DNA from: Hoeflea sp. IMCC20628
Lineage (GTDB): Bacteria > Pseudomonadota > Alphaproteobacteria > Rhizobiales > Rhizobiaceae
NCBI RefSeq assembly: GCF_001011155.1
Contig: NZ_CP011479.1
Coordinates: 62,001 to 126,000, forward strand
Length of the DNA: 64,000 bases
Direction of reading: 5' to 3'
The notes under the pieces are model-generated. The model was given only the letters and a program-made list of their open reading frames with translations, was not told the DNA's origin and ran no database searches. Positions 35,001 to 44,598 of the stretch are shown one piece after another (the first letter of the stretch is position 1; every line of letters starts with the position of its first letter). Position numbers and translations under genes: made by a program.

Positions 35001-35420
35001 ATGACCAGCACCACCTATGAGAAGCCGCTTCCGATCATTGATCCGGGCACGAAGCCGTTCTGGGATGCGGCCAAAGAGCACCGGCTCTCCATTCCGCATT
35101 GCAAGGCCTGCGGCAAACATCACTTCTATCCACGCGAGTTGTGCCCGCATTGCCATTCCGACGATCTGGAATGGACGGATGTGAGCGGCAAGGGCGAGGT
35201 CTACTCCTTCACCATTGCGCGCAAGCCGGCTGGTCCGGTGTTTGCGGCGGATGTGCCTTATATCATCGCCATGATCAAACTTGACGAGGGGCCGCGAATG
35301 CTGACCAACCTCGTGGTTTCCGATGTCGAAACTGTTCAGATAGGCGACCGGGTGGCAGTCAAGTTTGACGACGTCACCGAGGATATCACTTTGCCGAAAT
35401 TCACGGTGGTTGAGGCTTGA
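35001..35420 (+). CDS. DUF35/OB-fold zinc-ribbon acyl-CoA-associated protein
   Basis: A 139-residue protein with an N-terminal zinc ribbon (Cys34, Cys37, Cys48, Cys51 in HCKACGKHHFYPRELCPHC) and a C-terminal OB fold (GKGEVYSFTIARKPAGP and RVAVKFDDV). Such proteins form complexes with thiolase-like proteins and bind acyl-CoA. The ATG at 35001 is correct; a frame from 34716 would read through the thiolase-like gene. It ends one base before the next start (TGATATG). Confidence 0.92.
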   Translation: MTSTTYEKPLPIIDPGTKPFWDAAKEHRLSIPHCKACGKHHFYPRELCPHCHSDDLEWTDVSGKGEVYSFTIARKPAGPVFAADVPYIIAMIKLDEGPRMLTNLVVSDVETVQIGDRVAVKFDDVTEDITLPKFTVVEA

Positions 35421-35421
35421 T

Positions 35422-36657
35422 ATGAACAGAGCACAGGTCGCAGATGAGGTCATTGCAATCGGCGACAGCCTGATCCGCTTTGTCGAGCGTGAAGTCGTGC
35501 CACTGGAGGATGCCAACAAGGCATTGCTTGCCAGTGATCGCACCATCTTTGACGAGAATGGTTTCTACGTCAAAGAGGTGGCAGCACTTCGTCACACCAT
35601 ACGCATGCGCTCTGCCGAGCAGGGATTTTACACCATGTTCGGCCCGGAAGAGATTGGCGGCGGCGGGCTCGGTCCGGTTGCGGCGGTGTATCTCAACGCG
35701 CTGCTTGCCGAGACAACCGGTCCGGGGCGGGTGCTGGTTCATCCCGTCGTTGTGCCGTCGCCCTTCACTAACGGCTTGTCCCCGGTGCTGACCGCCCTTG
35801 GGGAGGATCAGCGGGAGCGGTTTCTGCCCGGTCTCGCCAGCGGTGACAAGACCTTGTGTTTTGCGCTGAGTGAACCCGACGCCGGCTCTGATGTTTTTGG
35901 CATGAAGTCACGTGCCGTGCGCGATGGCGATGACTGGATCCTGACTGGTACCAAGCAGTGGATCACCAACGGACCCTATGCGGATTACGTCATGGTGTTT
36001 GCGGTGACAGACCCGGAACTGGCGGCACAGCGCAAAGGCGGGATTACCGGTTTCCTCGTCGAAACCGCATCGGCCGGGTTCTCGGTGGTTTCCACCATCC
36101 CCGTGATGGGTCATCTGGGGGCGGAAATCGGCATCCTGTCTTTCGATGGTGTGCGGGTGCCTGATGCCCAGCGGCTCGGCGCGGAAGGCCAGGGCCTCAA
36201 GGTGGCGATGAACGGCGTCAATACCGGCAGGCTTGGCTTGTCTGCAACCTGCATCGGGCTCGCGCGATGGGCGCTCAACCAGGCGCTTGACTATGCCAAG
36301 GTGCGCAAGACGTTCGGCAAGCCGATCAGCGATCACCAGGCAGTCCAGATTTTGCTGGCCGAAAGTGCGCTTGATATCTACTCGGCGGAAACAATGCTGA
36401 TGGATTGTGCCTCCAAACTTGAGCTCGGCATCCGCTCAATCGCGGAAACATCGATGGTCAAACTGCACTGCACTGAAGCAGCAAACAGGGTGTTCGACCG
36501 GTGCATTCAGGTCCACGGAGCCATGGGGCTGACCAACGAACTGCGGCTCGAAGAAGGCTACCGGTTCACTAGGTCGATGCGCATTCCTGACGGGACCAGC
36601 GAAATTCAACGCCGCACGATTGCTCGGGAGCTTCTGGCTTCCGGAGTCAATTTCTGA
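35422..36657 (+). CDS. Acyl-CoA dehydrogenase
   Basis: A flavoenzyme of 411 residues. FALSEPDAGSDVFGMKSRAV and TKQWITNGPYADY are substrate and FAD motifs. The usual YEGT motif is replaced by RIPDGTSEIQRRT, with Asp where the catalytic Glu normally stands, as in the DGPDEVH-type members. AMGLTNELRLEEGYR precedes it. Start at 35422; a frame from 35365 lies inside the DUF35 gene. It is the third distinct base arrangement among the four dehydrogenases of the region, suggesting different substrates. Confidence 0.92.
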   Translation: MNRAQVADEVIAIGDSLIRFVEREVVPLEDANKALLASDRTIFDENGFYVKEVAALRHTIRMRSAEQGFYTMFGPEEIGGGGLGPVAAVYLNALLAETTGPGRVLVHPVVVPSPFTNGLSPVLTALGEDQRERFLPGLASGDKTLCFALSEPDAGSDVFGMKSRAVRDGDDWILTGTKQWITNGPYADYVMVFAVTDPELAAQRKGGITGFLVETASAGFSVVSTIPVMGHLGAEIGILSFDGVRVPDAQRLGAEGQGLKVAMNGVNTGRLGLSATCIGLARWALNQALDYAKVRKTFGKPISDHQAVQILLAESALDIYSAETMLMDCASKLELGIRSIAETSMVKLHCTEAANRVFDRCIQVHGAMGLTNELRLEEGYRFTRSMRIPDGTSEIQRRTIARELLASGVNF

Positions 36658-36679
36658 TTTGGCAGAACAGGAATACGAC

Positions 36680-38800
36680 ATGAATCACGTCTCGCCCACC
36701 ACCGGACTCGATCACCTGTTCCGGCCGCGTTCGATCGCCATTCTCGGCGCCTCCAACGATCCCAACCGTATTTCCGGTCGACCGCTGCGCTATCTGCTCG
36801 AGGGTGGTTTCAAGGGCGCGCTCTATCCCGTCAATCCAAATCGCGAAACCGTTCAGGGCGTCAAGGCCTATGCCTCGCTTGTCGATGTGCCGGAAGTTCC
36901 CGACGTGGCACTGCTGGCAGTGCCCGCAGCGCTGACCGAACAGGCAGTGATTGAGTGTGTCGAGAAAGGCGTCCGCGCGGCGTTGATCTTTTCGGCCGGT
37001 TATGCCGAGAGCGGGGAGGATGGCCTGGCAGTGCAAGATCGCATCACAGCGATCGCAAAAGCAGGCGGGCTTCGTCTTCTTGGCCCGAACTGCCTTGGCA
37101 TGTTCAATTCACAGATCGGATACTTCGGCACCTTCACCCAGTCTTTGGACCGCGAGATGCCGTCGCCCGGACCGGTCGGTATCGTCAGCCAGAGCGGGGC
37201 TTACGGGTCTCACATTGCCTTTCTTGCCCGCAAGCGTGGCATGGGTGTGAGCTACTGGATCACCACCGGAAATGAAGCCGATGTGGATGTGGCAGAGTGC
37301 CTTTACTGGATGGCCGGACAATCTGACATCAAGGTGATCATGGCCTATGTGGAAGGTGTCCGCGACGGACCTCTGTTCCGCGCAGCGCTGGCGCTGGCCC
37401 GGAAGAACCGCAAGCCGGTTGTGATGATGAAAGTCGGTCGTTCCGAGGTCGGCGCCAAAGCGGCAAGTTCTCATACCGCGTCGCTTGCAGGCTCCGATGC
37501 AGTCTATGACGCGTTGTTTCGTCAGTACGGCGTGCATCGCGCGGCGACGACAGAAGAACAACTCGATGTCGCTTATGCCTGCACCCGCGGTATTTTTCCG
37601 AAAGGCAACAAGCTTGGCGTTGTAACCCTTTCGGGCGGCGCAGGTGTAGTGATTTCGGACTCGGCGGAACGGTATGGTCTTGATGTCGCGCCGATGCCGG
37701 AGGCAGCTCAGAAGGAACTGAAGGCGCTGCTTCCATTTGCAACGGTCGAAAATCCGGTCGACACCACCGCACAGGCTCTCAACGACATGAGCCTTTTGTC
37801 AAAGAACATGCACGTCATTCTGGAGCAGGGTGGCTACGACGCGCTGATCGGCTTCTTCTCGACGGTTCCGACTACTCGCACTCTGGCAGAGCCCTTGCGC
37901 AAGGCCATTACAGATGGCTGCGCGGCGTTTCCGGACAGGCTTGTGGTGATGGAAATGATCGCTGACGAGGAAACGGTCCGTTCCTACGAGAAAAACGGGT
38001 TTCTGGTGTTCGAAGATGCCGATCGTGCGGTGCTGGCGGTGTCGGCGCTGACGCGCTTCAATGCCGCTTTTGACGCCGCTGATAGTGAGGCTGCAGACAG
38101 CATTGCCGCCGTTGCGTCACTGGCCACCGGACCGGTCTCGGAATATGAGGCCAAAGGTATTTTGGGCGCGGCCGGTATCCCGTTTCTCGACGAGAAGCTT
38201 GTAACTGCCAATGCCGCAGCCGGGGATGCTGCTGATGCCATCGGCTATCCGGTAGTGATGAAGATCGTGTCACCCGACATAGAACACAAGACCGAGATCG
38301 GTGGCGTTCTGGTCGGTCCGGCCAACCGTGACGAGGTCATGGCCGGCTATGACCTGCTGATCGCGCGAGCTGCAGAACACTGCCCGGACGCGCGGATCGA
38401 AGGTGTCCTGGTTGCGCCGATGGCCGGCAAGGGCGTGGAAACCATCATCGGTGTCAGTCGTGACCCGGTGTTTGGTCCGGTGGTGATGTTCGGTCTCGGT
38501 GGCGTTCATGTCGAGGTGCTCAAGGATGTCGCATTCCGGCTTGTGCCTTTTGACAGGAAGGAAGCGCTGTCGATGATCGACCAGATCCGCGGACGTGCGC
38601 TGTTGTCGGGCGTTCGCGGCGCGCCGCCGTCTGATGTCGACGCGCTGGCTGATGTTCTGGTCAAGGTCTCCGCGTTTGCCGCGGCGCACCGTGACAATAT
38701 CGAAACCATCGACCTCAACCCAGTCATTGCCTTGCCTGTCGGCCAGGGCGTCGTGGCGCTGGATGCACTTCTTGTGCCTCTGGAGCGATTTGGCGCTTGA
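36680..38800 (+). CDS. Acyl-CoA synthetase, NDP-forming (acetate-CoA ligase family)
   Basis: A single-chain ATP- or GTP-dependent synthetase of 706 residues that activates an acid to its CoA thioester through a phosphohistidine. The CoA-binding Rossmann domain (FRPRSIAILGASNDPNRISG, residues about 11-140) is followed by the succinyl-CoA ligase-like domain with His265 in ASSHTASLAGSDAVY, and a C-terminal ATP-grasp domain (about 480-700) with KIVSPDIEHKTEIGGVLVG. It ends the operon that begins at 32032. The paralogous AMP ligases at 40927 and 47373 show that at least three activation steps or substrates are provided for. Confidence 0.92.
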   Translation: MNHVSPTTGLDHLFRPRSIAILGASNDPNRISGRPLRYLLEGGFKGALYPVNPNRETVQGVKAYASLVDVPEVPDVALLAVPAALTEQAVIECVEKGVRAALIFSAGYAESGEDGLAVQDRITAIAKAGGLRLLGPNCLGMFNSQIGYFGTFTQSLDREMPSPGPVGIVSQSGAYGSHIAFLARKRGMGVSYWITTGNEADVDVAECLYWMAGQSDIKVIMAYVEGVRDGPLFRAALALARKNRKPVVMMKVGRSEVGAKAASSHTASLAGSDAVYDALFRQYGVHRAATTEEQLDVAYACTRGIFPKGNKLGVVTLSGGAGVVISDSAERYGLDVAPMPEAAQKELKALLPFATVENPVDTTAQALNDMSLLSKNMHVILEQGGYDALIGFFSTVPTTRTLAEPLRKAITDGCAAFPDRLVVMEMIADEETVRSYEKNGFLVFEDADRAVLAVSALTRFNAAFDAADSEAADSIAAVASLATGPVSEYEAKGILGAAGIPFLDEKLVTANAAAGDAADAIGYPVVMKIVSPDIEHKTEIGGVLVGPANRDEVMAGYDLLIARAAEHCPDARIEGVLVAPMAGKGVETIIGVSRDPVFGPVVMFGLGGVHVEVLKDVAFRLVPFDRKEALSMIDQIRGRALLSGVRGAPPSDVDALADVLVKVSAFAAAHRDNIETIDLNPVIALPVGQGVVALDALLVPLERFGA

Positions 38801-38825
38801 ACTGGGTCTGTTTTCGAACTATCGT
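38797..38825 (+). promoter_or_regulatory. Promoter of the 38880-45751 operon
   Basis: A -35 TTGAAC (38797-38802) and -10 TATCGT (38820-38825) are exactly 17 bp apart and lie over operator copy 6. The -35 begins inside the end of the preceding gene. The same TATCGT inside the spacer occurs at operator copy 11. Confidence 0.55.
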
Positions 38826-38830
38826 TAGAA
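38813..38830 (+). promoter_or_regulatory. TetR-type operator, copy 6
   Basis: TTCGAAC-tatc-GTTAGAA matches the repeat at all 14 arm positions. It precedes the crotonase-fold gene at 38880 and the six-gene operon behind it. Confidence 0.8.
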
Positions 38831-38879
38831 AAGCGCCGGGCACTTTCTGGGCCCATCATTTCATCCGGGAGGATTTCCA

Positions 38880-39680
38880 ATGATCGTAGACTATTCAGGC
38901 TACAAATATTTCCTGTTCGAGCAGGAAGACCGCACCATGACCGTGACGATGAACCGTCCGGCCCAGCTCAATGCCATGACTGCAGAAATGCATGAAGAAT
39001 CATCGCGCATCTTTTATGATCTGGGCCTCGACCATTCGATCGATGTTGTCATCTTCACCGGTGCCGGCAAAGCATTTTCGGCTGGCGGCGACATCGTCGG
39101 CATGCGCGAAATGTATGAAGATACGGAGATGTTTGACCGGTCGATCAACGAAGCCAAGCGCGTCGTATTCGGCATTCTTGATTGCGACAAGGTGATCATC
39201 TGCAAGATGAACGGCGATGCCGTTGGTCTCGGTGCAACAATGGCACTGTTCTGCGACATCATCATCGCCGCTGACCATGCCCGCATCGGTGACCCGCATG
39301 TGCGCGTCGGCCTTGCAGCAGGCGACGGCGGTGCAGTAATCTGGCCGCAGGCGATCGGCTATGCCAAGGCCAAGGAATATCTGATGACCGGTGATCTGAT
39401 CACCGCTCCGGATGCTCAGGCGATGGGCTTGATCAACTACTCAGTGCCTGCAGACGAACTTGATGCCAAGGTTGATGCCATGGCCAAGAAGCTCGGCAAT
39501 GGCGCGATGAAGTCGATCAAATACACCAAGACCGCCATCAATATCGGCCTCAAGCAGTTGGCTCATACGATGATGGACACCTGCATGGCCTATGAGGCGC
39601 TGACCAACCGCAGCCAGGACCACCTGGAATCGATCAACGCCTTCAGCGAAAAGCGCAAGCCGAAGTTCACCGGACTTTGA
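38880..39680 (+). CDS. Enoyl-CoA hydratase/isomerase-family protein, catalytic glutamates replaced
   Basis: A crotonase-fold protein of 266 residues. The oxyanion-hole GAGKAFSAGGDIVGMRE is intact. The two hydratase glutamates are not: the first site reads GDAVGLGATMALF (Thr120) and the second RIGDPHVRVGLAAGDGG (His140). It is therefore unlikely to be an ordinary hydratase. An Asp in AGDGGAVIWP could act as base, as in isomerase- or hydrolase-type members. First gene after operator copy 6. Confidence 0.87.
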   Translation: MIVDYSGYKYFLFEQEDRTMTVTMNRPAQLNAMTAEMHEESSRIFYDLGLDHSIDVVIFTGAGKAFSAGGDIVGMREMYEDTEMFDRSINEAKRVVFGILDCDKVIICKMNGDAVGLGATMALFCDIIIAADHARIGDPHVRVGLAAGDGGAVIWPQAIGYAKAKEYLMTGDLITAPDAQAMGLINYSVPADELDAKVDAMAKKLGNGAMKSIKYTKTAINIGLKQLAHTMMDTCMAYEALTNRSQDHLESINAFSEKRKPKFTGL

Positions 39681-39733
39681 TCCGGCAAGCGCCTGCGCAC
39701 TGAAGGCCTGCCCTGGTCGTTTTGGAGAAGATA

Positions 39734-40897
39734 ATGGATTTCGGTGAACCCGAACACATCGGCATGCTTCGCGAGAGCATTCGGCGAATGCTTGACCGGC
39801 ATGCAACGCGTGAACAGATGGCGAAATGGGACGAGGAGGACAAGGTCCCCCGCGCCCTGATGGAGCATATTCGAGACCTCGGCATATGTGGCATGACAGT
39901 GCCTGAATCGTTTGGCGGTACCGGTCGCGATGTGCTCGGCACCATGGTTGCCGTCGAGGAATTGTCGCGGCGCTCGATGGTGATTGCCACGCTGTATCTG
40001 ATGAACTCCTGCTATGGCAGCATGAATATTCTCGCGTCTGGCAGCGAGGAGCAGAAGCAGCGGCTTTTGCCGCAGCTCGCTGATGGCCAGTTGCTGTTTG
40101 CCTACGGGCTGTCCGAACCCGATGTCGGCTCGGATCTGGCCAGTGTTCGCACTCGTGCGGAGCGTCGTGGCGACAAGGTGATCATCAACGGCACCAAACG
40201 CTGGTGTTCCGGGGCGGAGATCGCAGATTACATCTATGCGCTGGTGCGCAGTGGCGAACCGGATGCGCGTTACAAGAACCTGTCGCTGGTGCTCATTCCT
40301 ACAAATGCCAAGGGCATCGAGCTTACGCACATTCCGGCAATGGGTGCGCGTGGGCTGAACACCAATGATGTCTCGCTGGTCGATGTCGAGATTTCCATTG
40401 ATGACGTGGTCGGAGGCGAAGACGGCTGGAACAATGGCTGGACCCGGCTTGCTGGTCCTGCGCTCGAGGTCGAAAAGCTTGAAGTCGCCGCGATGGCGCT
40501 CGGGATTGCGGCACAGGCGGTCGATGATGCCTGGGAGTACTCGCAGCAGCGCAAGCAGTTCGGTAGCCGGATTTGCTCGGTCCAGTCGATCCGGCATATG
40601 CTGGCAGAGGTTCAGACCAAGCTCGCGGCGGCGCGGCTGATGCTCTATCGCGGCTGCTGGCTGGCTGACAACAATCTGCCCTGCAGCGCCGAGACATCGA
40701 TGGCCAAGATGTATGTCTGCGAACTCGGTCTTGAAATCGTGCTTACGTGTCAGAAAATCATGGGCGCCTATGGCTATGCCAAGGGCTTTGACATGGAGCG
40801 CTATGTCCGTGACATGCTGCTGATGCCGATCATCGGCGGCTCGACAGCCATCCAGAAAAACAACATTGCAAACCGCATGGGGCTCCCGAAGTCCTGA
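39734..40897 (+). CDS. Acyl-CoA dehydrogenase, CaiA-like group
   Basis: A flavoenzyme of 387 residues with AYGLSEPDVGSDLASVRTRA and GTKRWCSGAEIADY motifs. The C-terminal motif reads PIIGGSTAIQKNNIA, without the usual Glu; the helix WEYSQQRKQFG precedes it. It resembles dehydrogenases acting on betaine-like or cyclic acyl-CoAs more than straight-chain types. GGAGAAG precedes the ATG at 39734, 53 bp after the preceding stop. Confidence 0.9.
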   Translation: MDFGEPEHIGMLRESIRRMLDRHATREQMAKWDEEDKVPRALMEHIRDLGICGMTVPESFGGTGRDVLGTMVAVEELSRRSMVIATLYLMNSCYGSMNILASGSEEQKQRLLPQLADGQLLFAYGLSEPDVGSDLASVRTRAERRGDKVIINGTKRWCSGAEIADYIYALVRSGEPDARYKNLSLVLIPTNAKGIELTHIPAMGARGLNTNDVSLVDVEISIDDVVGGEDGWNNGWTRLAGPALEVEKLEVAAMALGIAAQAVDDAWEYSQQRKQFGSRICSVQSIRHMLAEVQTKLAAARLMLYRGCWLADNNLPCSAETSMAKMYVCELGLEIVLTCQKIMGAYGYAKGFDMERYVRDMLLMPIIGGSTAIQKNNIANRMGLPKS

Positions 40898-40926
40898 CGC
40901 CGGCGGTTACATGGGGAGGAAACTGC

Positions 40927-42486
40927 ATGATCGACACTCTTGGCGATATCCTGCGCAACAATGCCTACAAATTCCCTGACGAACTGGCCTGGGTGATCGG
41001 CGATGACCGGATCAGTTTCCGGCAGCACCATGACCGCGCACAGCAATTGGCCTCGGCCATCTACAATCTCGGTGTACGAAGGCAGGACCGGATATCGGTC
41101 CTCGCCCAGAATACACGCGAGTTCATGGAGATCTACAGTTCCGGTGAACTCGCGGGCTACATCGTCACAACGGTGAACTTCCGCCTCGCGCCGCCTGAGA
41201 TGGCCTATATCCTCAATGATTCCACGCCTCGTGTGCTGTTTTTCGAAGCCCGCTATACGGAGACAATGGAGCAGTTGCGGCACGACCAGCCGCATATTGA
41301 AACCTATGTCTGCTTCGGCGGAGACGCGCCTGACTGGGCCCTTTCCTACGAGGCCTTCCTTGCATCCGGCGACCCGTCAGGGGCTCCGTCGCGCCCGACG
41401 CCCGATGACATCATGCACCTGATCTACACCAGCGGCACTACTGGTCGTCCAAAGGGCGTGATGCGGACGCATCGCGCCGAAATCAATGTGGCGCAGCTGA
41501 TGGCGACCGAGCTTGGCGTGATCGTCAGCGACCGGATGCAACTGATGATGCCGGTGTTTCACGTCGGTTCTCGCTTTCTACAACTCGGTGCCCATCTGCG
41601 CGGCGCAACAGTCGTGTTCCATTACGATTTCAAACCCGAAGAGGTGGTTGCGACCATCGAACGGGAGCGCATCACGCTGACGCACCTGGCGCCGACGATG
41701 GTGCAGGCCGTGCTTTCTGTCCCGGGCGTGGAGACACTCGATCTGTCTTCCCTGCATACGATATGCTACTCGGCAGCGCCGATGCCCGGACCGGTGTTGC
41801 GTCGCGGGCTCGAACTGCTGGGGCCGGTGTTCCTGCAGCTTTACGGCATGACTGAAGGCGGCGGCACGACTTTGCACAAGCGCCAGCACAAGCCGGACGG
41901 CACCGCGCAGGATCTCAAACGCCTGACATCAATTGGACAGGCAGCGCCCAATGTCGATATCCGGATTGCTGATGAAGAGGGCAATGAACTGCCGGTCAAT
42001 CAGCCGGGAGAAATCCTGACCAAGACAGCGACGCATATGGCGGGCTACTGGAACAACAGCCCGGCTACGATCGCGGCACTCAGGGACGGCTGGTACTACA
42101 CCGGAGATCTTGGCTACCTTGATGAGGAGGGCTTCCTCTATCTCGTCGACCGCAAGAAGGACATGATCATCTCCGGCGGCGAGAACATCTATTCGCGTGA
42201 AGTGGAGGAGGCGCTGGCCACTCATCCTGCTGTGCTTGATTCCGCTGTTATCGGGGTTCCGGACGAATATTGGGGCGAAACGGTCCGCGCTGTGGTGGTG
42301 GCATCCGAAGCAGTGGAAGAAGCGGATCTGATCGCCCACTGCAAGACCCAAATTGCCAGCTACAAGAAGCCAAAGAGCATCATCTTTGTCGATGAGCTGC
42401 CAAGACTGCCGAGCGGCAAGATCAACAAGACCGTGCTGCGCAAGGTTCATGGAGCTCCTGCTCCGAAGAGCACCGGCAATGCTTGA
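40927..42486 (+). CDS. AMP-forming acyl-CoA synthetase
   Basis: An adenylate-forming ligase of 519 residues that activates an organic acid with ATP and CoA. LIYTSGTTGRPKGVMRTH (about residues 164-181) is the P-loop, YGMTEGGG the second core, GFLYLVDRKKDMIISGGENI the hinge and KINKTVLRK the catalytic lysine. It is a clear paralogue of the ligase at 47373, and both share the SGGENIYSREVEEA block. GGGGAGGAA precedes the ATG. The next gene overlaps its stop. Confidence 0.94.
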   Translation: MIDTLGDILRNNAYKFPDELAWVIGDDRISFRQHHDRAQQLASAIYNLGVRRQDRISVLAQNTREFMEIYSSGELAGYIVTTVNFRLAPPEMAYILNDSTPRVLFFEARYTETMEQLRHDQPHIETYVCFGGDAPDWALSYEAFLASGDPSGAPSRPTPDDIMHLIYTSGTTGRPKGVMRTHRAEINVAQLMATELGVIVSDRMQLMMPVFHVGSRFLQLGAHLRGATVVFHYDFKPEEVVATIERERITLTHLAPTMVQAVLSVPGVETLDLSSLHTICYSAAPMPGPVLRRGLELLGPVFLQLYGMTEGGGTTLHKRQHKPDGTAQDLKRLTSIGQAAPNVDIRIADEEGNELPVNQPGEILTKTATHMAGYWNNSPATIAALRDGWYYTGDLGYLDEEGFLYLVDRKKDMIISGGENIYSREVEEALATHPAVLDSAVIGVPDEYWGETVRAVVVASEAVEEADLIAHCKTQIASYKKPKSIIFVDELPRLPSGKINKTVLRKVHGAPAPKSTGNA

Positions 42487-43843
42487 GCAGGCTCCTCCAC
42501 CCGCGGTCACCCGCTGGCTTGCCGACCGGGCTGCAGCCATCAATTTTGACGACCTTCCGGAGGCTGCAGTCTCGGTTGCGCGGCAATGTATCATCGACTG
42601 GTTCGCAGTCACGATATCCGGTGCATCCGAACCTGCGGTAACGATTCTCCGGGAAGATGTTCTTGAGGATGGGGCTGCGCCTGTTGCCACACTCGTCGGC
42701 TCCAGCGAGCGGACATCGGCAGTCAACGCGGCACTGATCAACGGCACCGCGTCCCACGCACTGGATTTCGACGACGTCAACATGGCCATTCTCGGCCACC
42801 CGACGGTGTCGATCCTGCCCGGGCTGCTGGCGCTGGCCGAAACCCGCAATGCTTCCCCGAAGGCACTGATCGAGGCCTTTGTTGCTGGTTACGAAGTCGC
42901 CTGCCGCACCGGCGAACTGATGAGCCCGAGCCATTACGGCCACGGATTTCACGCCACCGCAACGGTGGGAAGCGTCGGGTCCGCTGCTGCCTGTGCACGG
43001 CTTCTGGACCTTGATGTCGACGCGACCGCTACGGCGTATGGCATTTCCGCGACGTTGGCTTCGGGCCTCAAATCCATGTTCGGCACCATGTGCAAGCCGC
43101 TTCATGCCGGACGTGCCGCACAGAACGGGCTTTCGGCGGCGCGCCTCGCTGCACGCGGCTTCACCAGCCGCCAGGATGCGCTGGAATGCGCCCAGGGACT
43201 GGCCGCGACTCAGAGCGTGGATTTCAATCCGGACGAGGCCATGCAGCCTGAACCGCTCGATTTCCACCTCCGCCGCAATCTCTTCAAGTACCACGCCTCC
43301 TGCTACCTTACCCACGGAGCAATCGAGGCCGGTATACAATTGCGCGACAAGAACGGTGTGTCGACCAATGCCATTGGCGGCGTCACCATCCGTGTGGCGC
43401 CGGTCACCGACCGGGTCTGCAATCTGGCTGCTCCTGCTACCGGGCTTGAGGCGAAGTTCAGTCTGCGGCTGACGGTGGCGATGGCATTGGCCGGGCGCAA
43501 TACCTCAGCCATTACCTGCTTCACCGATGCAGCGACACAGGACCCTGAACTGGTTCGCCTCAGAGACATGGCGACAATCGTGTTCGACGAGACTTTTCCT
43601 GAGGCAAAAGCCGAGGTGACGATCGAAACGATCGATGGTGTCAGCTATTCAGCCAGTTATGATGCCGGGATTCCGGACAGTGATCTGGCGCGCCAGCAGG
43701 GCAAGCTGGAAAGCAAGTTCATCGCCCTGGTCGAGCCGGTTCTCGGTGGTGATGAGGCACGGCAACTGCTGGAGCAACTCACCAGGCTGGACGAGGCCAC
43801 ATCGCTTGACGAAATCCTGGCCATGACGCGGAGAAACAAATGA
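42479..43843 (+). CDS. MmgE/PrpD-family protein
   Basis: A 454-residue protein of the family that includes 2-methylcitrate dehydratase and cis-aconitate decarboxylase. VARQCIIDWFAVTISGASEP, INGTASHALDFDDVNMAILGH and MSPSHYGHGFHATATVGSVG are the family blocks, the latter two containing active-site residues. It overlaps the ligase by 8 bp. In a CoA pathway such a protein may hydrate, dehydrate or decarboxylate a di- or tricarboxylic intermediate; exact reaction unknown. A frame from 42353 reads back into the ligase and is rejected. Confidence 0.9.
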   Translation: MLEQAPPPAVTRWLADRAAAINFDDLPEAAVSVARQCIIDWFAVTISGASEPAVTILREDVLEDGAAPVATLVGSSERTSAVNAALINGTASHALDFDDVNMAILGHPTVSILPGLLALAETRNASPKALIEAFVAGYEVACRTGELMSPSHYGHGFHATATVGSVGSAAACARLLDLDVDATATAYGISATLASGLKSMFGTMCKPLHAGRAAQNGLSAARLAARGFTSRQDALECAQGLAATQSVDFNPDEAMQPEPLDFHLRRNLFKYHASCYLTHGAIEAGIQLRDKNGVSTNAIGGVTIRVAPVTDRVCNLAAPATGLEAKFSLRLTVAMALAGRNTSAITCFTDAATQDPELVRLRDMATIVFDETFPEAKAEVTIETIDGVSYSASYDAGIPDSDLARQQGKLESKFIALVEPVLGGDEARQLLEQLTRLDEATSLDEILAMTRRNK

Positions 43844-44598
43844 CAGACAAACACCTAGGAACCGCATTTGTAACCGGCGCCGCCAAAGGCATCGGCCGTG
43901 GCATTGTCGAACGACTGGTGGCTGATGGCTACAAAGTGATCGCGATCGACCGGCTGGAGAGTGTTCACGAACTTGGCGAGAGGCTCCGCAGTGAGGGAGC
44001 CGACATCGTCACGGATGTTGCCGATATCCGCGACCGGGACGCAATTGGCGCGCTGATGGACCGTGCGGCACCACTTGATGTCATCGTCAACAATGCCGCC
44101 ATTACCAGCACGCACCGGTTTGAAGACCTGACCGAGGATCATTTCCGCGAGGCATTCGATATCAATGTCGTGGGTACATTTGTCGTCGCCCAGGAGGGCG
44201 CACGGCGGATGCGCAATGGTGGTCGCATCATCAATATCGCCTCACGTTCTTTTGCCGGCGCCCCGCAAATGGCGCATTACGCCGCCTCCAAAACTGCGGT
44301 TGTCGGATTGACGCGGTCGATGGCCATCGATCTTTCGCCACGCGATATTCGCGTCAACGCAATTGCCCCCGGCGTCGTCGATACCGACATGCTGCATTAC
44401 ATGAGCGAGGAACGCCAGCAGGCCATGCTGGGACTTCAATTGCTGGGACGCATCGGTCAGCCGGAAGATATCGCACGCGCGGTGTCGTTTCTGGCGTCAC
44501 CGGAAAACATCTACATTACAGGGCAGGTCATGATTGTCGACGGCGGTCGCTCGCTCGGCCAGGGTCAGTTGCCCCCGGAGGAGTCTGCCTATGCCTGA
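43840..44598 (+). CDS. Short-chain dehydrogenase/reductase (SDR)
   Basis: A classical SDR of 252 residues with TGAAKGIG near residue 12, NNAA near 85 and the active site YAASK near 147. It overlaps the preceding stop by 4 bp. It is closely similar in layout to the SDR at 50550, including IINIASR after the middle, so the two are likely paralogues with related substrates. Confidence 0.9.
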   Translation: MTDKHLGTAFVTGAAKGIGRGIVERLVADGYKVIAIDRLESVHELGERLRSEGADIVTDVADIRDRDAIGALMDRAAPLDVIVNNAAITSTHRFEDLTEDHFREAFDINVVGTFVVAQEGARRMRNGGRIINIASRSFAGAPQMAHYAASKTAVVGLTRSMAIDLSPRDIRVNAIAPGVVDTDMLHYMSEERQQAMLGLQLLGRIGQPEDIARAVSFLASPENIYITGQVMIVDGGRSLGQGQLPPEESAYA

